Shown here in pieces: positions 11,391 to 24,191 of a stretch of 64,000 bases of DNA; the stretch's first letter is position 1; every line of letters begins with the position of its first letter. The stretch comes from Euwallacea fornicatus. Taxonomy: Eukaryota; Arthropoda; Insecta; Coleoptera; Curculionidae. Location of the stretch: the NCBI RefSeq assembly GCF_040115645.1, contig NW_027096037.1, positions 434,001 to 498,000 of the forward strand, written 5' to 3'. The notes below the pieces were generated by a model. It made no database searches. It was not told the origin of the DNA and saw only the letters and a program-made list of their open reading frames with translations. The position numbers and the translations under genes are program-made.

Positions 11391-12266
11391 GAATTTCCAA
11401 GAAAAATAGTACTTTGTGTACTCGAACACACAACTTTTGGGACTTTTCAAATACTGAAACACGATAACTACGGAAAATGAGGACCAAATTCCTTAAACAA
11501 AGTGTCAAATTAATCAGCACTACGAGGCCTTTAAGATTCACAACACATCAACTTTGCATCTAGTTGAATTGCCAAGGAAAATAGTACTTTGTGCACTCGA
11601 ACACACAACTTTTGGGGCTTTTCAAATACTGAAACTCGATAACTACGGAAAATTAGGACCAAATTCCTTAAACAAAGTGTCAAATTAATCAGCACTACGA
11701 GGCCTTTAAGATTCACAACACATCAACTTTGCATCTAGTTGAATTGCCAAGGAAAATAGTACTTTGTGCACTCGAACACACAACTTTTGGGGCTTTTCAA
11801 ATACTGAAACTCGATAACTACGGAAAATTAGGACCAAATTCCTTAAACGAAGTGTCAAATTAATCAGCACTACGAGGCCTTTAAGATTCACAACACATCA
11901 TCTTTGCATCTAGTTGAATTTCCAAGAAAAATAGTACTTTGTGTACTCGAACACACAACTTTTGGGACTTTTCAAACTCTGAAACACGATAACTACGGAA
12001 AATGAGGACCAAATTCCTTAAACAAAGTGTCAAATTAATCAGCTCTTCGAGGCCTTTAAAATGTCACAACACATCATCTTTGCATCTAGTTGAATTTCCA
12101 AGAAAAATAGTACTTTGTGTATTCGAACACACAACTTTTATGACTTTTCAAACTCTGAAACTCGATAACTAAGGAAAATGAGTACCAAATTCCTTAAACA
12201 AAGTGTCAAATTAATCAGCACTACGAGGCCTTTAAGATTCATAACACATCAACTTTGCATCTAGTT

Positions 12267-14197
12267 GAATTTCCAAGAAAAATAGTACTTTGTGTACTCG
12301 AACACACAACTTTTATGACTTTTCAAACTCTGAAACTCGATAACTACGGACAATTAGTACCAAATTCCTTAAACAATGTGTCAAATTAATCAGCTATACG
12401 AAGGCCTTTAAGATTCACAACACATCAACTTTGCATCTAGTTGAATTTCCAAGAAACATAGTACTTTGTGTACTCGAACCCACAACTTTTATGACTTTTC
12501 AAACTCTGAAACTCGATAACTACGGAAAATGAGTACCAAATTCCTTAAACAAAGTGTCAAATTAATCAGCTCTTCGAGGCCTTTAAAATGTCACAACACA
12601 TCATCTTTGCATCTTGATGAATTTCCAAGAAAAATAGTACTTTGTGTACTCGAACACACAACTTTTATGACTTTTCAAACTCTGAAACTCGATAACTACG
12701 GAAAATGAGTACCAAATTCCTTAAACAAAGTGTCAAATTAATCAGCTCTTCGAGGCCTTTAAAATGTCACAACACATCATCTTTGCATCTTGATGAATTT
12801 CCAAGAAAAATAGTACTTTGTGTACTCGAACCCACAACTTTTATGACTTTTCAAACTCTGAAACTCGATAACTACGGAAAATGAGTACCAAATTCCTTAA
12901 ACAAAGTGTCAAATTAATCAGCTCTTCGAGGCCTTTAAAATGTCACAACACATCATCTTTGCATCTTGATGAATTTCCAAGAAAAATAGTACTTTGTGTA
13001 CTCGAACACACAACTTTTGGGACTTTTCAAATACTGAAACTCGATAACTACGGAAAATGAGGACCAAATTCCTTAAACAAAGTGTCAAATTAATCAGCAC
13101 TACGAGGCCTTTAAGATTCATAACACATCAACTTTGCATCTAGTTGAATTTCCAAGAAAAATAGTACTTTGTGTACTCGAACACACAACTTTTATGACTT
13201 TTCAAACTCTGAAACTCGATAACTACGGACAATTAGTACCAAATTCCTTAAACAATGTGTCAAATTAATCAGCTATACGAAGGCCTTTAAGATTCACAAC
13301 ACATCAACTTTGCATCTAGTTGAATTTGCAAGAAAAATAGTACTTTGTGTACTCGAACCCACAACTTTTATGATTTTTCAAACTCTGAAACTCGATAACT
13401 ACGGAAAATGAGTACCAAATTCCTTAAACAAAGTGTCAAATTAATCAGCTCTTCGAGGCCTTTAAAATGTCACAACACATCATCTTTGCATCTTGATGAA
13501 TTTCCAAGAAAAATAGTACTTTGTGTACTCGAACACACAACTTTTGGGACTTTTCAAATACTGAAACTCGATAACTACGGAAAATGAGGACCAAATTCCT
13601 TAAACAAAGTGTCAAATTAATCAGCACTACGAGGCCTTTAAGATTCACAACACATCAACTTTGCATCTAGTTGAATTTCCAAGAAAAATAGTACTTTGTG
13701 TACTCGAACACACAACTTTTGGGCCTTTTCAAATACTGAAACTCGATAACTACGGAAAATGAGTACCAAATTCCTTAAACAAAGTGTCAAATTAATCAGC
13801 ACTACGAGGCCTTTAAGATTCACAACACATCAACTTTGCATCTAGTTGAATTTCCAAGAAAAATAGTACTTTGTGTACTCGAACACACAACTTTTGGGAC
13901 TTTTCAAATACTGAAACTCGATAACTACGGAAAATGAGTACCAAATTCCTTAAACAAAGTGTCAAATTAATCAGCACTACGAGGCCTTTAAGATTCACAA
14001 CGCATCAACTTTGCATCTAGTTGAATTTCCAAGAAAAATAGTACTTTGTGTACTCGAACACACAACTTTTGGGACTTTTCAAACTCTGAAACACGATAAC
14101 TACGGAAAATGAGGACCAAATTCCTTAAACAAAGTGTCAAATTAATCAGCACTACGAGGCCTTTAAGATTCACAACACATCATCTTTGCATCTAGTT
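12267..14197 (+). repeat. 11-monomer block, copy A of the 2981-bp offset repeat
   Basis: Class order is S8 S9q S7q S9q S1 S8 S9q S1 S2 S1 S3. It matches 15248-17178 monomer for monomer, and the class-level match may extend one further S3. Copy A has private changes (AAACATAG at 12443, GAATTTGC and TGATTTTTC at 13322) that are absent from the later copies. Confidence 0.9.
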
Positions 14198-14547
14198 GAA
14201 TTTCCAAGAAAAATAGTACTTTGTGTACTCGAACACACAACTTTTGGGACTTTTCAAACTCTGAAACACGATAACTACGGAAAATGAGGACCAAATTCCT
14301 TAAACAAAGTGTCAAATTAATCAGCACTACGAGGCCTTTAAGATTCACAACACATCAACTTTGCATCTAGTTGAATTGCCAAGGAAAATAGTACTTTGTG
14401 CACTCGAACACACAACTTTTGGGGCTTTTCAAATACTGAAACTCGATAACTAAGGAAAATGAGTACCAAATTCCTTAAACAAAGTGTCAAATTAATCAGC
14501 ACTACGAGGCCTTTAAGATTCATAACACATCAACTTTGCATCTAGTT
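13498..14547 (+). repeat. S1-S2-S1-S3-S3-S5 cassette, ~1050 bp (1st of 7 complete)
   Basis: It is a six-monomer order in which the third monomer ends ACGCATCAAC. Complete copies are also at 17706-18755, 19987-21036, 33317-34366, 35245-36294 and 37349-38398, plus 31738-32788 where the S5 is a chimera. Shortened versions are at 16479-17353 (no S5) and 49097-49971 (no S2). The third monomer is S1 in the early copies and S2 at 32-36 kb. Confidence 0.9.
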
Positions 14548-15247
14548 GAATTTCCAAGAAAAATAGTACTTTGTGTACTCGAACACACAACTTTTATGAC
14601 TTTTCAAACTCTGAAACTCGATAACTACGGAAAATGAGTACCAAATTCCTTAAACAAAGTGTCAAATTAATCAGCACTACGAGGCCTTTAAGATTCACAA
14701 CACATCAACTTTGCATCTAGTTGAATTTCCAAGAAAAATAGTACTTTGTGTACTCGAACACACAACTTTTGGGACTTTTCAAACTCTGAAACACGATAAC
14801 TACGGAAAATGAGGACCAAATTCCTTAAACAAAGTGTCAAATTAATCAGCACTACGAGGCCTTTAAGATTCACAACACATCATCTTTGCATCTAGTTGAA
14901 TTTCCAAGAAAAATAGTACTTTGTGTACTCGAACACACAACTTTTGGGACTTTTCAAACTCTGAAACACGATAACTACGGAAAATGAGGACCAAATTCCT
15001 TAAACAAAGTGTCAAATTAATCAGCACTACGAGGCCTTTAAGATTCACAACACATCAACTTTGCATCTAGTTGAATTGCCAAGGAAAATAGTACTTTGTG
15101 CACTCGAACACACAACTTTTGGGGCTTTTCAAATACTGAAACTCGATAACTAAGGAAAATGAGTACCAAATTCCTTAAACAAAGTGTCAAATTAATCAGC
15201 ACTACGAGGCCTTTAAGATTCATAACACATCAACTTTGCATCTAGTT
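14198..15247 (+). repeat. Six monomers with a 700-bp (four-monomer) tandem duplication
   Basis: Class order is S3 S5 S7 S3 S3 S5. The S3-S3-S5 trio beginning at 14023 recurs beginning at 14723. The S5 monomers here (14373, 15073) are a sub-variant that continues into AAGGAAAATGAGTACC and an ATAAC tail, unlike the GAAAATTAGG form elsewhere. They look like S5/S7 hybrids. Confidence 0.88.
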
Positions 15248-17353
15248 GAATTTCCAAGAAAAATAGTACTTTGTGTACTCGAACACACAACTTTTATGAC
15301 TTTTCAAACTCTGAAACTCGATAACTACGGACAATTAGTACCAAATTCCTTAAACAATGTGTCAAATTAATCAGCTATACGAAGGCCTTTAAGATTCACA
15401 ACACATCAACTTTGCATCTAGTTGAATTTCCAAGAAAAATAGTACTTTGTGTACTCGAACCCACAACTTTTATGACTTTTCAAACTCTGAAACTCGATAA
15501 CTACGGAAAATGAGTACCAAATTCCTTAAACAAAGTGTCAAATTAATCAGCTCTTCGAGGCCTTTAAAATGTCACAACACATCATCTTTGCATCTTGATG
15601 AATTTCCAAGAAAAATAGTACTTTGTGTACTCGAACACACAACTTTTATGACTTTTCAAACTCTGAAACTCGATAACTACGGAAAATGAGTACCAAATTC
15701 CTTAAACAAAGTGTCAAATTAATCAGCTCTTCGAGGCCTTTAAAATGTCACAACACATCATCTTTGCATCTTGATGAATTTCCAAGAAAAATAGTACTTT
15801 GTGTACTCGAACCCACAACTTTTATGACTTTTCAAACTCTGAAACTCGATAACTACGGAAAATGAGTACCAAATTCCTTAAACAAAGTGTCAAATTAATC
15901 AGCTCTTCGAGGCCTTTAAAATGTCACAACACATCATCTTTGCATCTTGATGAATTTCCAAGAAAAATAGTACTTTGTGTACTCGAACACACAACTTTTG
16001 GGACTTTTCAAATACTGAAACTCGATAACTACGGAAAATGAGGACCAAATTCCTTAAACAAAGTGTCAAATTAATCAGCACTACGAGGCCTTTAAGATTC
16101 ATAACACATCAACTTTGCATCTAGTTGAATTTCCAAGAAAAATAGTACTTTGTGTACTCGAACACACAACTTTTATGACTTTTCAAACTCTGAAACTCGA
16201 TAACTACGGACAATTAGTACCAAATTCCTTAAACAATGTGTCAAATTAATCAGCTATACGAAGGCCTTTAAGATTCACAACACATCAACTTTGCATCTAG
16301 TTGAATTTCCAAGAAAAATAGTACTTTGTGTACTCGAACCCACAACTTTTATGACTTTTCAAACTCTGAAACTCGATAACTACGGAAAATGAGTACCAAA
16401 TTCCTTAAACAAAGTGTCAAATTAATCAGCTCTTCGAGGCCTTTAAAATGTCACAACACATCATCTTTGCATCTTGATGAATTTCCAAGAAAAATAGTAC
16501 TTTGTGTACTCGAACACACAACTTTTGGGACTTTTCAAATACTGAAACTCGATAACTACGGAAAATGAGGACCAAATTCCTTAAACAAAGTGTCAAATTA
16601 ATCAGCACTACGAGGCCTTTAAGATTCACAACACATCAACTTTGCATCTAGTTGAATTTCCAAGAAAAATAGTACTTTGTGTACTCGAACACACAACTTT
16701 TGGGCCTTTTCAAATACTGAAACTCGATAACTACGGAAAATGAGTACCAAATTCCTTAAACAAAGTGTCAAATTAATCAGCACTACGAGGCCTTTAAGAT
16801 TCACAACACATCAACTTTGCATCTAGTTGAATTTCCAAGAAAAATAGTACTTTGTGTACTCGAACACACAACTTTTGGGACTTTTCAAATACTGAAACTC
16901 GATAACTACGGAAAATGAGTACCAAATTCCTTAAACAAAGTGTCAAATTAATCAGCACTACGAGGCCTTTAAGATTCACAACGCATCAACTTTGCATCTA
17001 GTTGAATTTCCAAGAAAAATAGTACTTTGTGTACTCGAACACACAACTTTTGGGACTTTTCAAACTCTGAAACACGATAACTACGGAAAATGAGGACCAA
17101 ATTCCTTAAACAAAGTGTCAAATTAATCAGCACTACGAGGCCTTTAAGATTCACAACACATCATCTTTGCATCTAGTTGAATTTCCAAGAAAAATAGTAC
17201 TTTGTGTACTCGAACACACAACTTTTGGGACTTTTCAAACTCTGAAACACGATAACTACGGAAAATGAGGACCAAATTCCTTAAACAAAGTGTCAAATTA
17301 ATCAGCACTACGAGGCCTTTAAGATTCATAACACATCAACTTTGCATCTAGTT
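15248..17353 (+). repeat. 12-monomer block, copy B of the 2981-bp offset repeat
   Basis: Class order is S8 S9q S7q S9q S1 S8 S9q S1 S2 S1 S3 S3. Its last seven monomers (16127-17353) are the first copy of the 1227-bp tandem duplication. The final S3 ends in ATAAC rather than ACAAC, which marks the junction. Confidence 0.9.
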
Positions 17354-18580
17354 GAATTTCCAAGAAAAATAGTACTTTGTGTACTCGAACACACAACTTT
17401 TATGACTTTTCAAACTCTGAAACTCGATAACTACGGACAATTAGTACCAAATTCCTTAAACAATGTGTCAAATTAATCAGCTATACGAAGGCCTTTAAGA
17501 TTCACAACACATCAACTTTGCATCTAGTTGAATTTCCAAGAAAAATAGTACTTTGTGTACTCGAACCCACAACTTTTATGACTTTTCAAACTCTGAAACT
17601 CGATAACTACGGAAAATGAGTACCAAATTCCTTAAACAAAGTGTCAAATTAATCAGCTCTTCGAGGCCTTTAAAATGTCACAACACATCATCTTTGCATC
17701 TTGATGAATTTCCAAGAAAAATAGTACTTTGTGTACTCGAACACACAACTTTTGGGACTTTTCAAATACTGAAACTCGATAACTACGGAAAATGAGGACC
17801 AAATTCCTTAAACAAAGTGTCAAATTAATCAGCACTACGAGGCCTTTAAGATTCACAACACATCAACTTTGCATCTAGTTGAATTTCCAAGAAAAATAGT
17901 ACTTTGTGTACTCGAACACACAACTTTTGGGCCTTTTCAAATACTGAAACTCGATAACTACGGAAAATGAGTACCAAATTCCTTAAACAAAGTGTCAAAT
18001 TAATCAGCACTACGAGGCCTTTAAGATTCACAACACATCAACTTTGCATCTAGTTGAATTTCCAAGAAAAATAGTACTTTGTGTACTCGAACACACAACT
18101 TTTGGGACTTTTCAAATACTGAAACTCGATAACTACGGAAAATGAGTACCAAATTCCTTAAACAAAGTGTCAAATTAATCAGCACTACGAGGCCTTTAAG
18201 ATTCACAACGCATCAACTTTGCATCTAGTTGAATTTCCAAGAAAAATAGTACTTTGTGTACTCGAACACACAACTTTTGGGACTTTTCAAACTCTGAAAC
18301 ACGATAACTACGGAAAATGAGGACCAAATTCCTTAAACAAAGTGTCAAATTAATCAGCACTACGAGGCCTTTAAGATTCACAACACATCATCTTTGCATC
18401 TAGTTGAATTTCCAAGAAAAATAGTACTTTGTGTACTCGAACACACAACTTTTGGGACTTTTCAAACTCTGAAACACGATAACTACGGAAAATGAGGACC
18501 AAATTCCTTAAACAAAGTGTCAAATTAATCAGCACTACGAGGCCTTTAAGATTCACAACACATCAACTTTGCATCTAGTT
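16127..18580 (+). repeat. Seven-monomer tandem duplication (2 x 1227 bp)
   Basis: S8 S9q S1 S2 S1 S3 S3 occurs at 16127-17353 and again at 17354-18580. Class order and variant sites match throughout, apart from the ATAAC/ACAAC tail of the last monomer. Confidence 0.92.
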
Positions 18581-21211
18581 GAATTGCCAAGGAAAATAGT
18601 ACTTTGTGCACTCGAACACACAACTTTTGGGGCTTTTCAAATACTGAAACTCGATAACTAAGGAAAATGAGTACCAAATTCCTTAAACAAAGTGTCAAAT
18701 TAATCAGCACTACGAGGCCTTTAAGATTCATAACACATCAACTTTGCATCTAGTTGAATTTCCAAGAAAAATAGTACTTTGTGTACTCGAACACACAACT
18801 TTTATGACTTTTCAAACTCTGAAACTCGATAACTACGGACAATTAGTACCAAATTCCTTAAACAATGTGTCAAATTAATCAGCTATACGAAGGCCTTTAA
18901 GATTCACAACACATCAACTTTGCATCTAGTTGAATTTCCAAGAAAAATAGTACTTTGTGTACTCGAACCCACAACTTTTATGACTTTTCAAACTCTGAAA
19001 CTCGATAACTACGGAAAATGAGTACCAAATTCCTTAAACAAAGTGTCAAATTAATCAGCTCTTCGAGGCCTTTAAAATGTCACAACACATCATCTTTGCA
19101 TCTTGATGAATTTCCAAGAAAAATAGTACTTTGTGTACTCGAACACACAACTTTTATGACTTTTCAAACTCTGAAACTCGATAACTACGGAAAATGAGTA
19201 CCAAATTCCTTAAACAAAGTGTCAAATTAATCAGCTCTTCGAGGCCTTTAAAATGTCACAACACATCATCTTTGCATCTTGATGAATTTCCAAGAAAAAT
19301 AGTACTTTGTGTACTCGAACCCACAACTTTTATGACTTTTCAAACTCTGAAACTCGATAACTACGGAAAATGAGTACCAAATTCCTTAAACAAAGTGTCA
19401 AATTAATCAGCTCTTCGAGGCCTTTAAAATGTCACAACACATCATCTTTGCATCTTGATGAATTTCCAAGAAAAATAGTACTTTGTGTACTCGAACACAC
19501 AACTTTTGGGACTTTTCAAATACTGAAACTCGATAACTACGGAAAATGAGGACCAAATTCCTTAAACAAAGTGTCAAATTAATCAGCACTACGAGGCCTT
19601 TAAGATTCATAACACATCAACTTTGCATCTAGTTGAATTTCCAAGAAAAATAGTACTTTGTGTACTCGAACACACAACTTTTATGACTTTTCAAACTCTG
19701 AAACTCGATAACTACGGACAATTAGTACCAAATTCCTTAAACAATGTGTCAAATTAATCAGCTATACGAAGGCCTTTAAGATTCACAACACATCAACTTT
19801 GCATCTAGTTGAATTTCCAAGAAAAATAGTACTTTGTGTACTCGAACCCACAACTTTTATGACTTTTCAAACTCTGAAACTCGATAACTACGGAAAATGA
19901 GTACCAAATTCCTTAAACAAAGTGTCAAATTAATCAGCTCTTCGAGGCCTTTAAAATGTCACAACACATCATCTTTGCATCTTGATGAATTTCCAAGAAA
20001 AATAGTACTTTGTGTACTCGAACACACAACTTTTGGGACTTTTCAAATACTGAAACTCGATAACTACGGAAAATGAGGACCAAATTCCTTAAACAAAGTG
20101 TCAAATTAATCAGCACTACGAGGCCTTTAAGATTCACAACACATCAACTTTGCATCTAGTTGAATTTCCAAGAAAAATAGTACTTTGTGTACTCGAACAC
20201 ACAACTTTTGGGCCTTTTCAAATACTGAAACTCGATAACTACGGAAAATGAGTACCAAATTCCTTAAACAAAGTGTCAAATTAATCAGCACTACGAGGCC
20301 TTTAAGATTCACAACACATCAACTTTGCATCTAGTTGAATTTCCAAGAAAAATAGTACTTTGTGTACTCGAACACACAACTTTTGGGACTTTTCAAATAC
20401 TGAAACTCGATAACTACGGAAAATGAGTACCAAATTCCTTAAACAAAGTGTCAAATTAATCAGCACTACGAGGCCTTTAAGATTCACAACGCATCAACTT
20501 TGCATCTAGTTGAATTTCCAAGAAAAATAGTACTTTGTGTACTCGAACACACAACTTTTGGGACTTTTCAAACTCTGAAACACGATAACTACGGAAAATG
20601 AGGACCAAATTCCTTAAACAAAGTGTCAAATTAATCAGCACTACGAGGCCTTTAAGATTCACAACACATCATCTTTGCATCTAGTTGAATTTCCAAGAAA
20701 AATAGTACTTTGTGTACTCGAACACACAACTTTTGGGACTTTTCAAACTCTGAAACACGATAACTACGGAAAATGAGGACCAAATTCCTTAAACAAAGTG
20801 TCAAATTAATCAGCACTACGAGGCCTTTAAGATTCACAACACATCAACTTTGCATCTAGTTGAATTGCCAAGGAAAATAGTACTTTGTGCACTCGAACAC
20901 ACAACTTTTGGGGCTTTTCAAATACTGAAACTCGATAACTACGGAAAATTAGGACCAAATTCCTTAAACAAAGTGTCAAATTAATCAGCACTACGAGGCC
21001 TTTAAGATTCACAACACATCATCTTTGCATCTAGTTGAATTTCCAAGAAAAATAGTACTTTGTGTACTCGAACACACAACTTTTGGGACTTTTCAAACTC
21101 TGAAACACGATAACTACGGAAAATGAGGACCAAATTCCTTAAACAAAGTGTCAAATTAATCAGCACTACGAGGCCTTTAAGATTCACAACACATCATCTT
21201 TGCATCTAGTT
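18581..21211 (+). repeat. 15-monomer segment, largely the second copy of the 3508-bp offset repeat
   Basis: Class order is S5 S8 S9q S7q S9q S1 S8 S9q S1 S2 S1 S3 S3 S5 S3. The 15 monomers 14723-17353 recur at 18231-20861, twenty monomers downstream. The S5 at 20862 is the GAAAATTAGG form, so the repeat ends there. Confidence 0.9.
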
Positions 21212-21561
21212 GAATTTCCAAGAAAAATAGTACTTTGTGTACTCGAACACACAACTTTTATGACTTTTCAAACTCTGAAACTCGATAACTAAGGAAAATG
21301 AGTACCAAATTCCTTAAACAAAGTGTCAAATTAATCAGCACTACGAGGCCTTTAAGATTCATAACACATCAACTTTGCATCTAGTTGAATTTCCAAGAAA
21401 AATAGTACTTTGTGTACTCGAACACACAACTTTTATGACTTTTCAAACTCTGAAACACGATAACTACGGAAAATGAGGACCAAATTCCTTAAACAAAGTG
21501 TCAAATTAATCAGCACTACGAGGCCTTTAAGATTCACAACACATCATCTTTGCATCTAGTT
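21212..21561 (+). repeat. Two-monomer junction with an S7/S3 chimera
   Basis: It comprises an S7 (AAGG form, ATAAC tail) and then a monomer at 21387 whose left part is S7-like (ATGAC) and right part S3-like (ACACG, GAGGACC). The switch lies between about 21435 and 21457, where the two classes share sequence. Confidence 0.85.
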
Positions 21562-24191
21562 GAATTTCCAAGAAAAATAGTACTTTGTGTACTCGAACAC
21601 ACAACTTTTATGACTTTTCAAACTCTGAAACTCGATAACTACGGACAATTAGTACCAAATTCCTTAAACAATGTGTCAAATTAATCAGCTATACGAAGGC
21701 CTTTAAGATTCACAACACATCAACTTTGCATCTAGTTGAATTTCCAAGAAAAATAGTACTTTGTGTACTCGAACCCACAACTTTTATGACTTTTCAAACT
21801 CTGAAACTCGATAACTACGGACAATTAGTACCAAATTCCTTAAACAATGTGTCAAATTAATCAGCTATACGAAGGCCTTTAAGATTCACAACACATCAAC
21901 TTTGCATCTAGTTGAATTTCCAAGAAAAATAGTACTTTGTGTACTCGAACACACAACTTTTGGGACTTTTCAAACTCTGAAACACGATAACTACGGAAAA
22001 TGAGGACCAAATTCCTTAAACAAAGTGTCAAATTAATCAGCTCTTCGAGGCCTTTAAAATGTCACAACACATCATCTTTGCATCTTGATGAATTTCCAAG
22101 AAAAATAGTACTTTGTGTACTCGAACACACAACTTTTGGGACTTTTCAAATACTGAAACTCGATAACTACGGAAAATGAGGACCAAATTCCTTAAACAAA
22201 GTGTCAAATTAATCAGCACTACGAGGCCTTTAAGATTCATAACACATCAACTTTGCATCTAGTTGAATTTCCAAGAAAAATAGTACTTTGTGTACTCGAA
22301 CACACAACTTTTGAGACTTTTCAAATACTGAAACTCGATAACTACGGAAAATGAGGACCAAATTCCTTAAACAAAGTGTCAAATTAATCAGCACTACGAG
22401 GCCTTTAAGATTCATAACACATCAACTTTGCATCTAGTTGAATTTCCAAGAAAAATAGTACTTTGTGTACTCGAACACACAACTTTTATGACTTTTCAAA
22501 CTCTGAAACTCGATAACTACGGACAATTAGTACCAAATTCCTTAAACAATGTGTCAAATTAATCAGCTATACGAAGGCCTTTAAGATTCACAACACATCA
22601 ACTTTGCATCTAGTTGAATTTCCAAGAAAAATAGTACTTTGTGTACTCGAACCCACAACTTTTATGACTTTTCAAACTCTGAAACTCGATAACTACGGAC
22701 AATTAGTACCAAATTCCTTAAACAATGTGTCAAATTAATCAGCTATACGAAGGCCTTTAAGATTCACAACACATCAACTTTGCATCTAGTTGAATTTCCA
22801 AGAAAAATAGTACTTTGTGTACTCGAACACACAACTTTTGGGACTTTTCAAACTCTGAAACACGATAACTACGGAAAATGAGGACCAAATTCCTTAAACA
22901 AAGTGTCAAATTAATCAGCACTACGAGGCCTTTAAGATTCACAACACATCAACTTTGCATCTAGTTGAATTTCCAAGAAAAATAGTACTTTGTGTACTCG
23001 AACACACAACTTTTGGGACTTTTCAAATACTGAAACTCGATAACTACGGAAAATGAGGACCAAATTCCTTAAACAAAGTGTCAAATTAATCAGCACTACG
23101 AGGCCTTTAAGATTCACAACACATCAAATTTGCATCTAGTTGAATTTCCAAGAAAAATAGTACTTTGTGTACTCGAACACACAACTTTTGGGGCTTTTCA
23201 AATACTGAAACTCGATAACTACGGAAAATGAGGACCAAATTCCTTAAACAAAGTGTCAAATTAATCAGCACTACGAGGCCTTTAAGATTCACAACACATC
23301 AAATTTGCATCTAGTTGAATTTCCAAGAAAAATAGTACTTTGTGTACTCGAACACACAACTTTTGGGGCTTTTCAAATACTGAAACTCGATAACTACGGA
23401 AAATGAGGACCAAATTCCTTAAACAATGTGTCAAATTAATCAGCTATACGTGGCCTTTAACATTCACAACTCATTATCTTTGCATCTAGTTGAGTTTCCA
23501 AGAAAAATAGTAGTTTGAGTACTCGAACTCACAACTTTTGGGGCTTTTCAAATACTGAAACTCGATAACTACGGAAAATGAGGACCAAATAAATTAAACA
23601 AAGTGTCAAATTAATCAGCACTACGAGGCCTTTAAGATTCACAACACATCATCTTTGCATCTAGTTGAATTTCCAAGAAAAATAGTACTTTGTGTACTCG
23701 AACACACAACTTTTGGGACTTTTCAAATACTGAAACTCGATAACTACGGAAAATGAGGACCAAATTCCTTAAACAAAGTGTCAAATTAATCAGCACTACG
23801 AGGCCTTTAAGATTCACAACACATCATCTTTGCATCTAGTTGAATTTCCAAGAAAAATAGTACTTTGTGTACTCGAACACACAACTTTTGGGACTTTTCA
23901 AACTCTGAAACACGATAACTACGGAAAATGAGGACCAAATTCCTTAAACAAAGTGTCAAATTAATCAGCACTACGAGGCCTTTAAGATTCACAACACATC
24001 AACTTTGCATCTAGTTGAATTGCCAAGGAAAATAGTACTTTGTGCACTCGAACACACAACTTTTGGGGCTTTTCAAATACTGAAACTCAATAACTACGGA
24101 AAATTAGGACCAAATTCCTTAAACAAAGTGTCAAATTAATCAGCACTACGAGGCCTTTAAGATTCACAACACATCATCTTTGCATCTAGTT
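21562..24191 (+). repeat. 15-monomer block, copy A of the 5437-bp offset repeat (2630 bp)
   Basis: Class order is S8 S10 S3q S1 S1 S8 S10 S3 S1 S4 S4 S6 S1 S3 S5. It recurs at 26999-29628, including the private TTTAACATTC and TAGTAGTTTGAG variants. Private to copy A is GAGAC at 22265; copy B has GTAAC near 27850. It contains the second S1-S4-S4-S6 cassette (22967-23666). Confidence 0.9.

Larger units (their letters stand above)
10165..12266 (+). repeat. Array segment with first S1-S4-S4-S6 cassette and an S5 dimer
   Basis: Class order is S1 S1y S3 S1 S4 S4 S6 S1 S5 S5 S3q S7. The two S5 monomers (11566, 11741) are adjacent near-identical copies, and the second has AACGAAGTG. The S1 at 11391 carries ACACG. 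The block 10516-11565 recurs at 22792-23841 (offset 12276 bp). The final S7 has GTGTATTCG and AAGG. Confidence 0.9.
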
